From positions 1-62,908 of the forward strand of contig CAITOF010000025.1 of NCBI GenBank assembly GCA_903893945.1: DNA of 62,908 bases, given 5' to 3'. Each line of letters begins with the position of its first letter. The stretch's first letter is position 1. This stretch comes from an uncultured Oxalobacteraceae bacterium. GTDB lineage: Bacteria; Pseudomonadota; Gammaproteobacteria; Burkholderiales; Burkholderiaceae_D. Below, one piece after another: positions 27,634 through 36,429 of the stretch. Position numbers and translations under genes: made by a program. The notes beneath the pieces were generated by a model. The model ran no database searches. It was not told where the DNA came from and saw nothing but the letters and a program-made list of their open reading frames with translations.

Positions 27634-27662
27634 TTGACCTTTTGCCCCAGACCAACAACAAT
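27634..27662 (+). promoter_or_regulatory. possible promoter of the eight-gene amidotransferase/Mla operon
   Basis: TTGACC (27634-27639), a 17-nt spacer and AACAAT (27657-27662; four of six consensus bases) lie about 50 nt upstream of the ATG at 27714. The surrounding 27530-27640 stretch is AT-rich, as promoters often are. No operator-like dyad stands out. Confidence 0.35.
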
Positions 27663-27713
27663 GCTGATGTATAGATTTACTTAGCATCTACGTTGCCTTC
27701 ACTATAGTCCACT

Positions 27714-28493
27714 ATGTGCCAACTTCTTGGAATGAATTGCAATACGCCGACTGACATCGTATTCAGTTTCACCGGTTTCGCCCTGCGCGGAGGCTCGACG
27801 GGTCAACATCAGGACGGTTGGGGCATTGCTTTTTTTGAAGGGGCCGGCGTGCGTCATCTGGTTGATCATCAGGCGGCAATCCATTCCCCATTGGCTGAAC
27901 TGATCAAAAAGCACCCGATCAAGTCGGAAAACGTGGTGGCACATATCCGGAAGGCGACCCAGGGTCGGATTGCTCTGGAAAACTGTCACCCGTTTGTACG
28001 TGAATGCTGGGGGAAAAACTGGGTATTTGCCCACAATGGCGACGTACCTGATTTCAAGCCCGACTTGACCGGCCAGTACCTGCCCATAGGGAATACCGAC
28101 AGTGAACGGGCCTTCTGTTTTATCCTGCAGGAATTTCGGCACCGGTTTGGCACGCAGGTACCGACACTGGCGGCTCTGGCCCAGGCATTAAAGGAACTGT
28201 GCCATCACATTGCCGGATATGGCACCTTCAACATGATGCTCTCCAACGGTGAAGCGTTATTTGTACACTGCTCCACCGAATTGCACTACCTGATCCGCCA
28301 GCATCCGTTTAATACCGCCCACCTGTCGGATGAAGATATCAGTGTCGATTTCGCGGCTGTTACCACGCCGGAGGACCGCGTCGCGGTCATCGCCACGGAA
28401 CCGCTCACGAATAATGAAACCTGGACGGCATTTTCAAAAGGGGACTTAAAAGTGTTTGTCGAAGGCACCTGCCTGATCGACCTTCCAGGTTAA
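27714..28493 (+). CDS. class II glutamine amidotransferase, YafJ-like
   Basis: A 259-aa N-terminal-nucleophile amidotransferase. Cys2 (MCQLLGMNCN) is the expected nucleophile. The glutamine-binding Arg is in HIRKATQG and the FAHNGDV motif follows. The product of YafJ-type proteins is unknown. It is the first of eight close, co-directional genes; the next starts 20 nt downstream. This gene may matter for cell-wall or peptide amide chemistry in an envelope operon, but that is conjecture. Confidence 0.88.
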   Translation: MCQLLGMNCNTPTDIVFSFTGFALRGGSTGQHQDGWGIAFFEGAGVRHLVDHQAAIHSPLAELIKKHPIKSENVVAHIRKATQGRIALENCHPFVRECWGKNWVFAHNGDVPDFKPDLTGQYLPIGNTDSERAFCFILQEFRHRFGTQVPTLAALAQALKELCHHIAGYGTFNMMLSNGEALFVHCSTELHYLIRQHPFNTAHLSDEDISVDFAAVTTPEDRVAVIATEPLTNNETWTAFSKGDLKVFVEGTCLIDLPG

Positions 28494-28513
28494 TCAACTG
28501 TGCGATTATTGAC

Positions 28514-29632
28514 ATGCTAAACATCGATTCGCCCAAGCTGACTGAATCCCAGCCTGACACCATTGCCGTGTCGGGCTGCTGGCAGGTGCACGCGTTTGTG
28601 GAGGGCACCCTGATGCATGACATCTCGCACAGTCTGTCGCAAATGAATCAGCGCCGGCTGCTGCACTGGGATCTGACCGGCATCAGCGCCCTTGATCACA
28701 TCGGCGCCCAGCTGTTGTGGAACTGCTGGGACAAGAAACGTCCTGAACATCTGACATTGCTACCCGGTCAGGATGGTTTTTTCATCCGGCTCGAAGCAGC
28801 CAACAAATTACATATCCCCCGAGCAACCCGGTCGCGCCTCACCTCAATTATGCAACTCGGCGCACTGGTCCTGGATTTCTTTGCACATTTATTGTCCTTT
28901 ACCATCTTGCTGGGCCAGCTGACGCTGGATCTGGCCCATGTGATCCGACACCCTGGCAAGGCCCCCTGGAAGGAAATATCGGCCAACGTGTATCAAATGG
29001 GTTTTCGTGCGTTAGGCATTACCGCTCTGGTCGGCATTTTGATCGGTATCGTACTGTCGTATTTGTCCGCACAACAACTGCGCACATTCGGTGGCGATAT
29101 TTACATTATCAATATTTTAGGGATGAGCGTCATCCGTGAGCTGGGCCCGATGCTGGCCGCCATACTGGTCGCTGGCCGCTCCGGTTCGTCCATCACGGCA
29201 CAATTGGGCGTCATGCGCGTGACAGAAGAGCTGGATGCCATGCTGGTGATGGGCATACCGCACGGATTGCGCCTGATTCTGCCTAAAGTGGTCGCACTGG
29301 CGATCGCCATGCCATTGATCGTTATCTGGACGGATGCCATGGCGCTGATTGGCGGCATGCTGTCGGCCAATTTCATCCTGGGCATGTCACCGCGCTTTTT
29401 CATCCAGAAGCTGCCTTACGTTGTTCCATTGACAAATTACTACATCGGCCTGGGCAAGGGTGTGACGTTTGGTGCAGCCATTGCCCTGGTAGCCTGCCAT
29501 TTTGGCTTGCTGATCAAACCCAATACCGAAAGTCTGGGACAGGGCACCACCACTTCGGTCGTCAGCGCCATCACCGTCGTCATCATTTTGGATGCTGTTT
29601 TTGCCATTGTATTCAGCCGCGTGGGATACTGA
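28514..29632 (+). CDS. mlaE: STAS-MlaE fusion: ABC lipid transporter permease
   Basis: A 372-aa permease of the MlaE/YrbE family with an N-terminal STAS-like extension (about residues 1-105, LLHWDLTGISALDHIGAQLLWN). In E. coli the STAS protein MlaB is separate. The permease core shows GFRALGITALVGILIGIVLSY, GPMLAAILVAGRSGSSITAQLG and the ELDAMLVMGI coupling helix region. It lies two nt before the ATPase gene. This family moves phospholipids between outer and inner membrane. Confidence 0.9.
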   Translation: MLNIDSPKLTESQPDTIAVSGCWQVHAFVEGTLMHDISHSLSQMNQRRLLHWDLTGISALDHIGAQLLWNCWDKKRPEHLTLLPGQDGFFIRLEAANKLHIPRATRSRLTSIMQLGALVLDFFAHLLSFTILLGQLTLDLAHVIRHPGKAPWKEISANVYQMGFRALGITALVGILIGIVLSYLSAQQLRTFGGDIYIINILGMSVIRELGPMLAAILVAGRSGSSITAQLGVMRVTEELDAMLVMGIPHGLRLILPKVVALAIAMPLIVIWTDAMALIGGMLSANFILGMSPRFFIQKLPYVVPLTNYYIGLGKGVTFGAAIALVACHFGLLIKPNTESLGQGTTTSVVSAITVVIILDAVFAIVFSRVGY

Positions 29633-29634
29633 CC

Positions 29635-30441
29635 ATGATGCCAGCACAAAAACCAGCCGCTGAGGTCGTGATCCGGGTGACGAATCTGCGCACGCAATTT
29701 GGCCGGACCATCATCCATAACCATCTGAATCTGACGATCTTCAAAGGTGAAATAGTATCGATTGTCGGTGGCTCAGGAACAGGGAAAACAGTATTATTGC
29801 GACAGATGCTGCGGCTGGAAAAGCCAAAACAGGGAAGTATCACCATTTTTGACGTCGACATTAATGAGGCATCCAGTGAACAGGTTGCCTATTTCCGCAG
29901 TCGTTCAGGTATGCTGTTCCAGCACGGCGCGTTATATTCTGCCCTGTCGGTCTTTGATAACGTTGCCCAGCCGATGCGTGAACTGAAAATATTGCCGGAA
30001 TCACTGATAAGGGATGCCGCTTACCTGAAACTGCAGATGGCAGGCATTGCACCGGAACATGCCCAGAAAATGCCGGCGTCACTGTCCGGCGGCATGGTAA
30101 AACGGGTGGCCCTGGCGCGAGCATTGGCGCTGGAACCGGATGTACTGTTTCTGGATGAACCCACTGCCGGGCTGGATCCCGATTCATCCGAAAGCTTTGT
30201 CAGCCTGATACAGTCACTGCATCAGGAGCTTGGTTTTACAGTTGTCATGGTAACGCACGATTTGGATAGCTTGTTTGCGCTGTCGTCCCGGATTGCGGTC
30301 ATCGCAGACAAGCATATCATCGCGCTGGGTACAATAGATGAAGTAATCCAGTACCCGCATCCGTTTATAAAAGAGTTCTTCCTGGGTGCACGTGGTCGAC
30401 GTGCCCTGACTGTGTTGGACAGAAGCGATTATGGAAAATAG
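29635..30441 (+). CDS. mlaF: MlaF-type ABC transporter ATPase
   Basis: A 268-aa ATPase. Walker A is GGSGTGKTVLLRQMLRL, the signature LSGGMVKRVALARALALEPDVLFLDEPTAGLDP includes Walker B, and the switch His is in MVTHDLDSLFA. These and the C-terminal VIADKHIIALGTIDEV fit MlaF. Two adjacent ATG codons give start 29635 or 29638. Its 3' end overlaps the MCE gene by 11 nt. Confidence 0.92.
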   Translation: MMPAQKPAAEVVIRVTNLRTQFGRTIIHNHLNLTIFKGEIVSIVGGSGTGKTVLLRQMLRLEKPKQGSITIFDVDINEASSEQVAYFRSRSGMLFQHGALYSALSVFDNVAQPMRELKILPESLIRDAAYLKLQMAGIAPEHAQKMPASLSGGMVKRVALARALALEPDVLFLDEPTAGLDPDSSESFVSLIQSLHQELGFTVVMVTHDLDSLFALSSRIAVIADKHIIALGTIDEVIQYPHPFIKEFFLGARGRRALTVLDRSDYGK

Positions 30442-31372
30442 ATCACACGCCTTATGGGCCGGTTTTTTTACTATCACAATGATCTGCGCGGCTATTTTTG
30501 CGGGCATCTGGTTAAACCGTGACAAGACCCTGCGCACCGACTACCAGATCGTCACCACGCGGGCCGTTTCCGGCTTAAACCCGCAGGCATCAGTACGTTA
30601 CAAAGGGTTGGCGGTCGGCCGCGTTGACCGGATCGATTTTGATCCCGCTGTCAACGGTCAGATTCTGATCGACATCAGCATTGATCCGGATACCCCGGTT
30701 ACCGAAACAACATTCGCCACGCTGGGGTATCAGGGCGTGACGGGTATCGCATTTGTCCAGTTGGATGACAAGGCCGCCAATTCAACTAAAATCACAAGCG
30801 CTGCAGGCAAAATTCCGCGCATACCACTGCGGCTTGGCCTGTTCGAAAGCATAGAAGAAAGCAGCACAAAAATACTGGCCAATACCGAACTGACAACAGA
30901 GCGCCTGGCGCAAATGCTGTCACCTGAAAATCAGAAAATCATACTCGGCGCCTTCCACAGCACACAAGAAGCCACCACTCGCTGGACCCGGGTAGCCGAT
31001 GACCTTGGTCCGACCCTACAGATGCTGCCAGGCCTTGTCAGACAATCCGGCCAGACACTACAGTCGGTACAGGACCTGTCAAACCATGCAGCACAACTCA
31101 GTCAGCAATTAACCGGATTGACCAGGCAGTTACAGGATCCCGATGGAACACTGAATCATTCATTAAACAATTTCGGAAAATTGAGTGTCGATATTCAATC
31201 GCACACCCTGCCAAAACTGAATGCGCTGACCCGGGAAGCCACTGGCTCCATGCACACACTGAACAAAACACTGGAAGAAGTGAAGGACCACCCCCAAAAT
31301 CTGATCTTCGGAAAACCTGCCCCGACTCCCGGGCCCGGTGAGCCGGGATTTGCTGAACCTGACCAACGATGA
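30431..31372 (+). CDS. mlaD: MlaD-type MCE-domain protein
   Basis: A 313-aa membrane-anchored protein: one helix (about residues 8-27, ALWAGFFTITMICAAIFAGI) then an MCE domain with SVRYKGLAVGRVDRIDFDP and TLGYQGVTGIAFVQL. A long C-terminal alpha-helical part (about 130-285) is rich in glutamine and leucine. It exceeds E. coli MlaD (183 aa) and is nearer in layout to one-domain MCE proteins with a needle-like helical tail. The pore it forms probably carries lipid across the periplasm. Confidence 0.88.
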   Translation: MENRSHALWAGFFTITMICAAIFAGIWLNRDKTLRTDYQIVTTRAVSGLNPQASVRYKGLAVGRVDRIDFDPAVNGQILIDISIDPDTPVTETTFATLGYQGVTGIAFVQLDDKAANSTKITSAAGKIPRIPLRLGLFESIEESSTKILANTELTTERLAQMLSPENQKIILGAFHSTQEATTRWTRVADDLGPTLQMLPGLVRQSGQTLQSVQDLSNHAAQLSQQLTGLTRQLQDPDGTLNHSLNNFGKLSVDIQSHTLPKLNALTREATGSMHTLNKTLEEVKDHPQNLIFGKPAPTPGPGEPGFAEPDQR

Positions 31373-31385
31373 ACTGATCAACAAC

Positions 31386-31988
31386 ATGGCCAACAAAATT
31401 ATCCAGACAGCGTTGTGCATCTCGGTTTTTTCCGGATTGCAGGCCTGCTCAACAACACAGACACCGCTCCGTTATCTCGATTTTGGTGCGCCACTCAAGT
31501 CAGCTCCGCCCATCGGATGCGAATTGCCGCCCCTTACCATAGCCGACATCACAACCACACAGGCTCTGGACAGCAATCTGGTGCTGTACCGGTTACTGTA
31601 TTCAAACGAACTGCAAACCCGGGCGTATGCCAACTATCGCTGGAGCATGACGCCGGTGCAGTTACTGACACTGCAGGTCAAGACGCAACTGGCGGATAAC
31701 AGCGTACGATTGGTCGACGACGGGCTGGCAAACCCGGACGGACTGCAAATACGCCTGGAACTGACTGATTTCAGCCAGTATTTTGCCGATGCCACCCATA
31801 GCTATGCGCAATTAAAATTGCGCGCGACGACTATCCGCGACAATACGGTCCGGGCTCAATCCACCTTCACCCGCCAGGCAAACGCGGACACGCCCGACGC
31901 GATTGGCGGAGCCCAGGCTATGCGTCTGGCCACCGATGCCGTTATCAGCGACTTAAGCAGCTGGTTATGCAAGCTACCCCGCCCTTAG
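31386..31988 (+). CDS. ABC-type transport auxiliary lipoprotein (PqiC-like)
   Basis: A 200-aa lipoprotein. The lipobox LQAC puts the lipidated Cys at residue 21, after a hydrophobic segment (IIQTALCISVFSGL). The mature domain (YLDFGAPLKSAPPIG to the end) is of the type found beside MCE transporters as an outer-membrane-side partner. In the same frame the gene could be read from 31338, but only the ATG at 31386 places the signal at the N terminus. It overlaps the VanZ gene by 22 nt. Confidence 0.82.
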   Translation: MANKIIQTALCISVFSGLQACSTTQTPLRYLDFGAPLKSAPPIGCELPPLTIADITTTQALDSNLVLYRLLYSNELQTRAYANYRWSMTPVQLLTLQVKTQLADNSVRLVDDGLANPDGLQIRLELTDFSQYFADATHSYAQLKLRATTIRDNTVRAQSTFTRQANADTPDAIGGAQAMRLATDAVISDLSSWLCKLPRP

Positions 31989-33097
31989 AGCATCCGTCAT
32001 CGCCGCTGGTGCGCGTGGCGCTGCTTGCTTACACATTTTTGATCATCTATGCAAGCCTGTACCCGTTTTCTGACTGGCACGCGTTTGGCGTGTCTCCCTT
32101 TGCCTATCTGAACGAACCATTCCCGCATTACTGGACTGTTTTTGACGTCAGCATCGACATCGTCGGTTATATTCCGTTCGGGATCCTTCTGGTGCTTGCC
32201 TGCTACCCTTTCCTGTCACGCGTCTGGTCCGCCGTACTGTGTTTTATACTTGGCACCTCCGTGTCGGCGGCCATGGAGGCCATACAGACGTTCCTGCCGT
32301 CGCGTGTAGCCTCCAAACTGGATCTTGTCACCAACAGCCTGGGAGTATTGGTCGGGGTCATCCTGGGATGCATCCTGACTCCCTGGCTGCTCGAAAAAGA
32401 CCTGCTCAAAAAAATCCGCCAGCGCTGGTTTGTCGCCGATATGAGCAGGGGCCTGGTGATTGTGGCCCTCTGGCCATTTGCCCAGATTTATCCGCAAGGG
32501 TACCTGTTTGGTCTCGGTCAGCTGGTGCCCCTGATGTCCAGATGGATGAATGACTATCTCGGTATCCCTATCGATCTGGGTGAGTTTATCCGGCAAGGCA
32601 TGCAACTCAGTGTTGAGCAATACTGGCTTTCAGAAACCATTATTACCTGCTGCGGCCTGATCGGCGCGGTCCTGGTTTTTTTATGTCTGCTGCAACACAA
32701 TGCGCCGAAAGTACGTCTGGTGACGCTTTTGATAGTCTTTAATCTCAGCATTAAAACGCTGGCTCTGGCGTTACTGTTCAAGCCTGAAAACGCCTACACC
32801 TGGATGACACCAGGTGCCGAGGCTGGGTTGATAGTTGGCACTCTGATGCTTTACGGGTTGGCGCTCACTTCAGCCAAGATCCAGCGCCATCTTGCATTGC
32901 TTATGCTAACTGTCAGTTTATTTGTCATCAATTTTGTCCCTGGCAATCCGTACTTTGCGGATACGATGTCGACCTGGGTGCAAGGCAAGTTCCTGAATTT
33001 TGACGGCGCAGCCCAATTCCTGTCGATACTCTGGCCCTGGCTGGCGATTGGTTTCCTGCTGCATTACCAGGTCAACCAGCCACTGAAAACCGATTAA
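31967..33097 (+). CDS. VanZ family membrane protein
   Basis: A 376-aa polytopic membrane protein. The VanZ domain (about residues 15-130) shows the hallmark IIYASLYPFSDW, a DIVGYIPFGILL segment and AAMEAIQTFLPSRVASKLDL followed by TNSLGVLVG. About five more helices follow, a long form compared with VanZ itself. The biochemical role of VanZ proteins is unclear; the founder gives teicoplanin resistance. Its place inside an MCE transport operon suggests an envelope function. Confidence 0.87.
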   Translation: MQATPPLEHPSSPLVRVALLAYTFLIIYASLYPFSDWHAFGVSPFAYLNEPFPHYWTVFDVSIDIVGYIPFGILLVLACYPFLSRVWSAVLCFILGTSVSAAMEAIQTFLPSRVASKLDLVTNSLGVLVGVILGCILTPWLLEKDLLKKIRQRWFVADMSRGLVIVALWPFAQIYPQGYLFGLGQLVPLMSRWMNDYLGIPIDLGEFIRQGMQLSVEQYWLSETIITCCGLIGAVLVFLCLLQHNAPKVRLVTLLIVFNLSIKTLALALLFKPENAYTWMTPGAEAGLIVGTLMLYGLALTSAKIQRHLALLMLTVSLFVINFVPGNPYFADTMSTWVQGKFLNFDGAAQFLSILWPWLAIGFLLHYQVNQPLKTD

Positions 33098-33110
33098 TCC
33101 CTGCTCCAGA

Positions 33111-34697
33111 ATGACATCAATGAACACACCCCCCACCTCTGTCGACACCTATCGCAAGAACCAGTACATTGCCATCGGCTTGCTGATTATCGCGCTGGTC
33201 GGCTTGCCGATGGCAGTCTGGCTGGATATCCAGAACCTGACTGAAGCCATACTTGCCAATCAGGCCAATGACCTGAATTCGATGATCAGCAACATCCGTC
33301 GTTATTACAGTACCAATGTGGTTGCGCGGGTCCTGACGGATCATGGCACCCCTACCCAGGTACTGCATAATTACGAAGCAATCCCCGGGGCAATTCCAAT
33401 ACCTGCCACGCTATCTCTCGAACTTGGCAAAGTCATCGCCGAAAAGGAATCAGCCATTTCTTACCGATTTATTTCGGATTATCCTTTTAGCGGCCGGGTC
33501 GCACATCCATTCGATGAATTTGAACGCACGTCGCTGGCGGCCTTGAGGCAGAATCAGGATCCCACCCCGATTACCCAGATAAGACTGGCCGGCGTCAACA
33601 GCCAGATACGGTTAATTGCGCCGATAATAATGAGCGCGGCCTGCGTCAGTTGCCATAACACCCACCCGGACAGTACCAAACGTGACTGGAAAGTGGGCGA
33701 CGTGCGCGGCATTCAGGAAATCACTGTGAGCCAGCCGATTGCCAGAAATCTCTGGTCCTTTAAATTCAGCCTGCTGTATTTTCTGTTAATCGCCAGCACA
33801 GGCGCGGCGTTTATCCTGATGCAGCGTCGACAGTTTGGGCAGATTCAGTCTGTCAACCAGAAGCTGCAGTCCACCAACCAGTTTCTGGCGGACATTTCCG
33901 AGAAAATTTCCCACTACCTCGCGCCGCAGATTTACCACCGGATCTTCAGTGGTGCCATGGGTGCCGAAATCCAGACTCAACGCAAAAAATTGACCATCTT
34001 TTTCTCGGACATCAAAAACTTCACGTCCATTACCGAAGAAATGCAACCGGAAGAAATGACCCGGCTCTTGAACGAATATTTCACGGAAATGGCCGCCATC
34101 ACGCTCAAATACGGTGGCACGATAGATAAATTCATTGGCGACGCTATCCTGATATTTTTTGGTGATCCCAACACCCTTGGGACGGAACTCGACGCCAAAG
34201 CCTGCGTGAACATGGCGATCGACATGCAGACCAGGCTGGCTGAACTGAATGTGCGCTGGCGCAAACAGGGAATAGAAATGCCATTCCAGGTCCGCATGGG
34301 CATCAATACCGGATTTTGCAGTGTCGGAAATTTCGGTAGCCGCGACCGGATGGACTACACGCTGCTTGGTGCTGAAGTGAATCTCACAGCACGCCTGCAG
34401 TCAATCGCGCAGCCAGGCGGGATCGTCGTCAGCTTTGAAACCTATGCGCTGGTCAACAATATCGTCGCCGCTGAAGCATTGGAGCCGGTGTCCATGAAAG
34501 GTATCGCGCGCGAGGTTGTGCCATACGCCATACTGGGCAGGTTGGCTGACGACGGCACCACCCTGCCCATATTCAGTCAGCAGGCACAAGGCATGGATAT
34601 TTTCCTTGACCTGAGTCGTATCGATGCCGCCGGTACGCAAGCAGCACAGACAATTTTGAAGAAAGCGCTCGATGCGCTGGAACAGCCAGGCCGGTAG
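33111..34697 (+). CDS. membrane class III adenylate cyclase with periplasmic c-type heme sensor (Tll0287-like)
   Basis: A 528-aa sensor cyclase. Helix 1 is about 19-39 and helix 2 about 220-236. Between them is a periplasmic DUF3365/Tll0287-like domain ending in a covalent heme motif CVSCH (residues 178-182) followed by NTHPDS. The C-terminal cyclase has all six catalytic positions: metal Asp300 (FFSDIKNFTSI) and Asp344, substrate-selecting Lys340 and Thr417, and transition-state Asn424 and Arg428. Lys/Thr indicates ATP rather than GTP. A redox or ligand-gas input through the heme controlling cAMP is the natural reading. It lies 13 nt after the VanZ gene and 23 nt before the TMEM175-like gene. 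Confidence 0.9.
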   Translation: MTSMNTPPTSVDTYRKNQYIAIGLLIIALVGLPMAVWLDIQNLTEAILANQANDLNSMISNIRRYYSTNVVARVLTDHGTPTQVLHNYEAIPGAIPIPATLSLELGKVIAEKESAISYRFISDYPFSGRVAHPFDEFERTSLAALRQNQDPTPITQIRLAGVNSQIRLIAPIIMSAACVSCHNTHPDSTKRDWKVGDVRGIQEITVSQPIARNLWSFKFSLLYFLLIASTGAAFILMQRRQFGQIQSVNQKLQSTNQFLADISEKISHYLAPQIYHRIFSGAMGAEIQTQRKKLTIFFSDIKNFTSITEEMQPEEMTRLLNEYFTEMAAITLKYGGTIDKFIGDAILIFFGDPNTLGTELDAKACVNMAIDMQTRLAELNVRWRKQGIEMPFQVRMGINTGFCSVGNFGSRDRMDYTLLGAEVNLTARLQSIAQPGGIVVSFETYALVNNIVAAEALEPVSMKGIAREVVPYAILGRLADDGTTLPIFSQQAQGMDIFLDLSRIDAAGTQAAQTILKKALDALEQPGR

Positions 34698-34720
34698 CAA
34701 TTCATTCGAAGGACAACCTG

Positions 34721-35296
34721 ATGAACAAAACGCGACTCGAAGCTTTCAGTGACGGTGTAATCGCCATCATTATTACCATCATGGTACTGGAACTTAAAGT
34801 TCCCTCTGGAAATGATTGGAATTCGCTCAGGCCGTTACTGCCGGTTTTCCTGGGTTACATACTGAGTTTCATTTACATTGGTATCTACTGGAACAATCAC
34901 CACCATATGCTGCATACGGTCAGCCGGGTCAACGGTAAAATCCTCTGGGCGAATCTGCACCTGTTATTCTGGCTGTCACTGATCCCCTTTGTCACGGGCT
35001 GGATGGGCCAAAATCCGGTTGTGCCGTTACCGAACGCATTGTATGGCGTGGTACTGTTCATGTCAGCGATCGCCTATACAATCTTGCAGGGTTGTATTAT
35101 TTCCACCCACGGAGGCCAGGACTCGCTGTTGGCAAGAGCCGTGGCAAAAGACCGAAAAGGCAAGGTGTCCCTGTTACTTTATCTGGTGGCAATTGTAATG
35201 GCGTTTTGTAATGAATGGGGTGCGGACGTCATCTATGTCCTGGTTGCCGTCCTGTGGTTGATTCCCGATCCCCGGATAGAGCGGGTGCTTGACTAG
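34721..35296 (+). CDS. TMEM175-type potassium channel (DUF1211)
   Basis: A 191-aa membrane protein with six predicted helices. The N-terminal TRLEAFSDGVIAIIITIMVLE carries the RxxxFSD motif of the TMEM175 family, whose filter is formed by the first helix. The YWNNHHHMLHTVSRVNGKILWANL segment is also family-typical. Bacterial members are K+-selective leak channels. It closes the eight-gene operon. An attractive but unproven idea is control by the adjacent cyclase. Confidence 0.9.
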   Translation: MNKTRLEAFSDGVIAIIITIMVLELKVPSGNDWNSLRPLLPVFLGYILSFIYIGIYWNNHHHMLHTVSRVNGKILWANLHLLFWLSLIPFVTGWMGQNPVVPLPNALYGVVLFMSAIAYTILQGCIISTHGGQDSLLARAVAKDRKGKVSLLLYLVAIVMAFCNEWGADVIYVLVAVLWLIPDPRIERVLD

Positions 35297-35333
35297 TTTG
35301 CCGGGGTGAACACGCCTCAGCGCAATGACGTTC

Positions 35334-35630
35334 CTATTTAAGGAACCCGCGTGTGCCTGATATCCCGAATCCGGCAAGCAACCCGATGGCAGGGAGCAAT
35401 GCCTCAAAAACGCCCGAGGACGTCGCGCCAAATAACCAGTGGCAAAAAAATACCGTGAAGAATGCGACCCCTGCCAGCACCAACCGAAACAGCCAGATGT
35501 GAACTTCGAGCGCATTTGTCGAGCGTATCGCATAGGAAGGCGGTTCGGCCTTATTTTCGGACACATCTGACCCGTTGCCGGCAGCGTCCGGCAAATTTCG
35601 TTGCTCGATCATTTTTTTCTGCTTGATCAT
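35334..35630 (-). CDS. small membrane protein of unknown function
   Basis: A 98-aa protein: a hydrophilic N-terminal half (about 45 residues), then two probable helices, LFRLVLAGVAFFTVFFCHWLFG and a following GVFEALLPAIGLLAGFGI. The ATG at 35630 overlaps the stop of the upstream membrane protein (ATGA, 35627-35630). The open frame to 35729 overlaps that gene and is rejected. Third gene of a three-gene minus-strand unit. No family recognised. Confidence 0.6.
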   Translation of the reverse strand: MIKQKKMIEQRNLPDAAGNGSDVSENKAEPPSYAIRSTNALEVHIWLFRLVLAGVAFFTVFFCHWLFGATSSGVFEALLPAIGLLAGFGISGTRGFLK

Positions 35631-35929
35631 GGCGTTGTCTCGGACAAATCCTGCGATCCCGGCTCTGAGAGCGCAATACACCACGCTACCAGCACACCAT
35701 TGACCGCCCCGGCCAGCATACCCAGCCATGGAGGAATCGATGTATTGAACAACACGTTATAGGCCATCACGCTGACACCGCCCAGGACGGTCACTGCAAG
35801 TTCAACAAGCAGGGCGGTCACCACATATTTCCTGTTGGCAGGACTGACCAGGTTGATTCCCTGCAGACGCAGGTTTGCCGGTTCCACAAGTACAGTGTCC
35901 TTGTCTTTGACTGATAAAAAGCAGGGCAT
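35627..35929 (-). CDS. small membrane protein of unknown function
   Basis: A 100-aa protein. After an N-terminal soluble stretch (LSVKDKDTVLVEPANLRL) it has two hydrophobic segments: YVVTALLVELAVTVLGGVSV and WLGMLAGAVNGVLVAWCIAL. It lies 25 nt after the previous gene and is coupled by ATGA to the next. No known domain recognised. Confidence 0.6.
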   Translation of the reverse strand: MPCFLSVKDKDTVLVEPANLRLQGINLVSPANRKYVVTALLVELAVTVLGGVSVMAYNVLFNTSIPPWLGMLAGAVNGVLVAWCIALSEPGSQDLSETTP

Positions 35930-35954
35930 GATGTCTCTCTACGATGAATTTGTT

Positions 35955-36320
35955 TCAACCCGATTTGTTCAATTTCCTGAACTGCGTCATCGAACCCACC
36001 CCTTTCAGGAGGGCAGTCAGCCAGACCATCGGAACAGATTTTTTCCAGCCTTTGTATTGCGTCCAGCCCGCTTTACCCGCCAGCCTGACGTCGTCCTGAT
36101 CAATCAGCACCTGGGGAAGCCTGTAGAAAAGATGGCTGTTGACCACTATGGCGGTCTCATACCCTGCATCATTACAGACAGAACAGGTCTCAGAAAACAG
36201 GCCTTTTGAACCCTTCACCGGAAGTCCGTTCAACCAGAGACGGGGGACAGAAAAAACACCACTTACCCGGAGTTCCAGTAACTGTGTTTTAAAGTCGGGG
36301 TGGGAAAGAGTAATGTTCAT
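35955..36320 (-). CDS. conserved-looking protein of unknown function, first gene of a three-gene unit
   Basis: A 121-aa protein starting at the ATG at 36320 (MNITLSHPDFK); the longer frame to 36398 adds a stretch without a ribosome site. It has a basic, beta-rich layout: LELRVSGVFSVPRLWLNG, a CxxC pair (CSVC) and ETAIVVNSHLFYRLPQVLI, then a mildly hydrophobic C terminus (VPMVWLTALLKGV). I do not recognise a family. The two genes behind it encode small membrane proteins, so an envelope function is likely. Confidence 0.55.
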   Translation of the reverse strand: MNITLSHPDFKTQLLELRVSGVFSVPRLWLNGLPVKGSKGLFSETCSVCNDAGYETAIVVNSHLFYRLPQVLIDQDDVRLAGKAGWTQYKGWKKSVPMVWLTALLKGVGSMTQFRKLNKSG

Positions 36321-36429
36321 TGTATTCGTGCACGTTAGACCCAGAATGTGGTTGGTACCAGGCGGCATCGTTATGCGGGAAGAATAACGGTCCACCATGG
36401 CAAGAATACAGAGTCAACCTGCGCGGATC

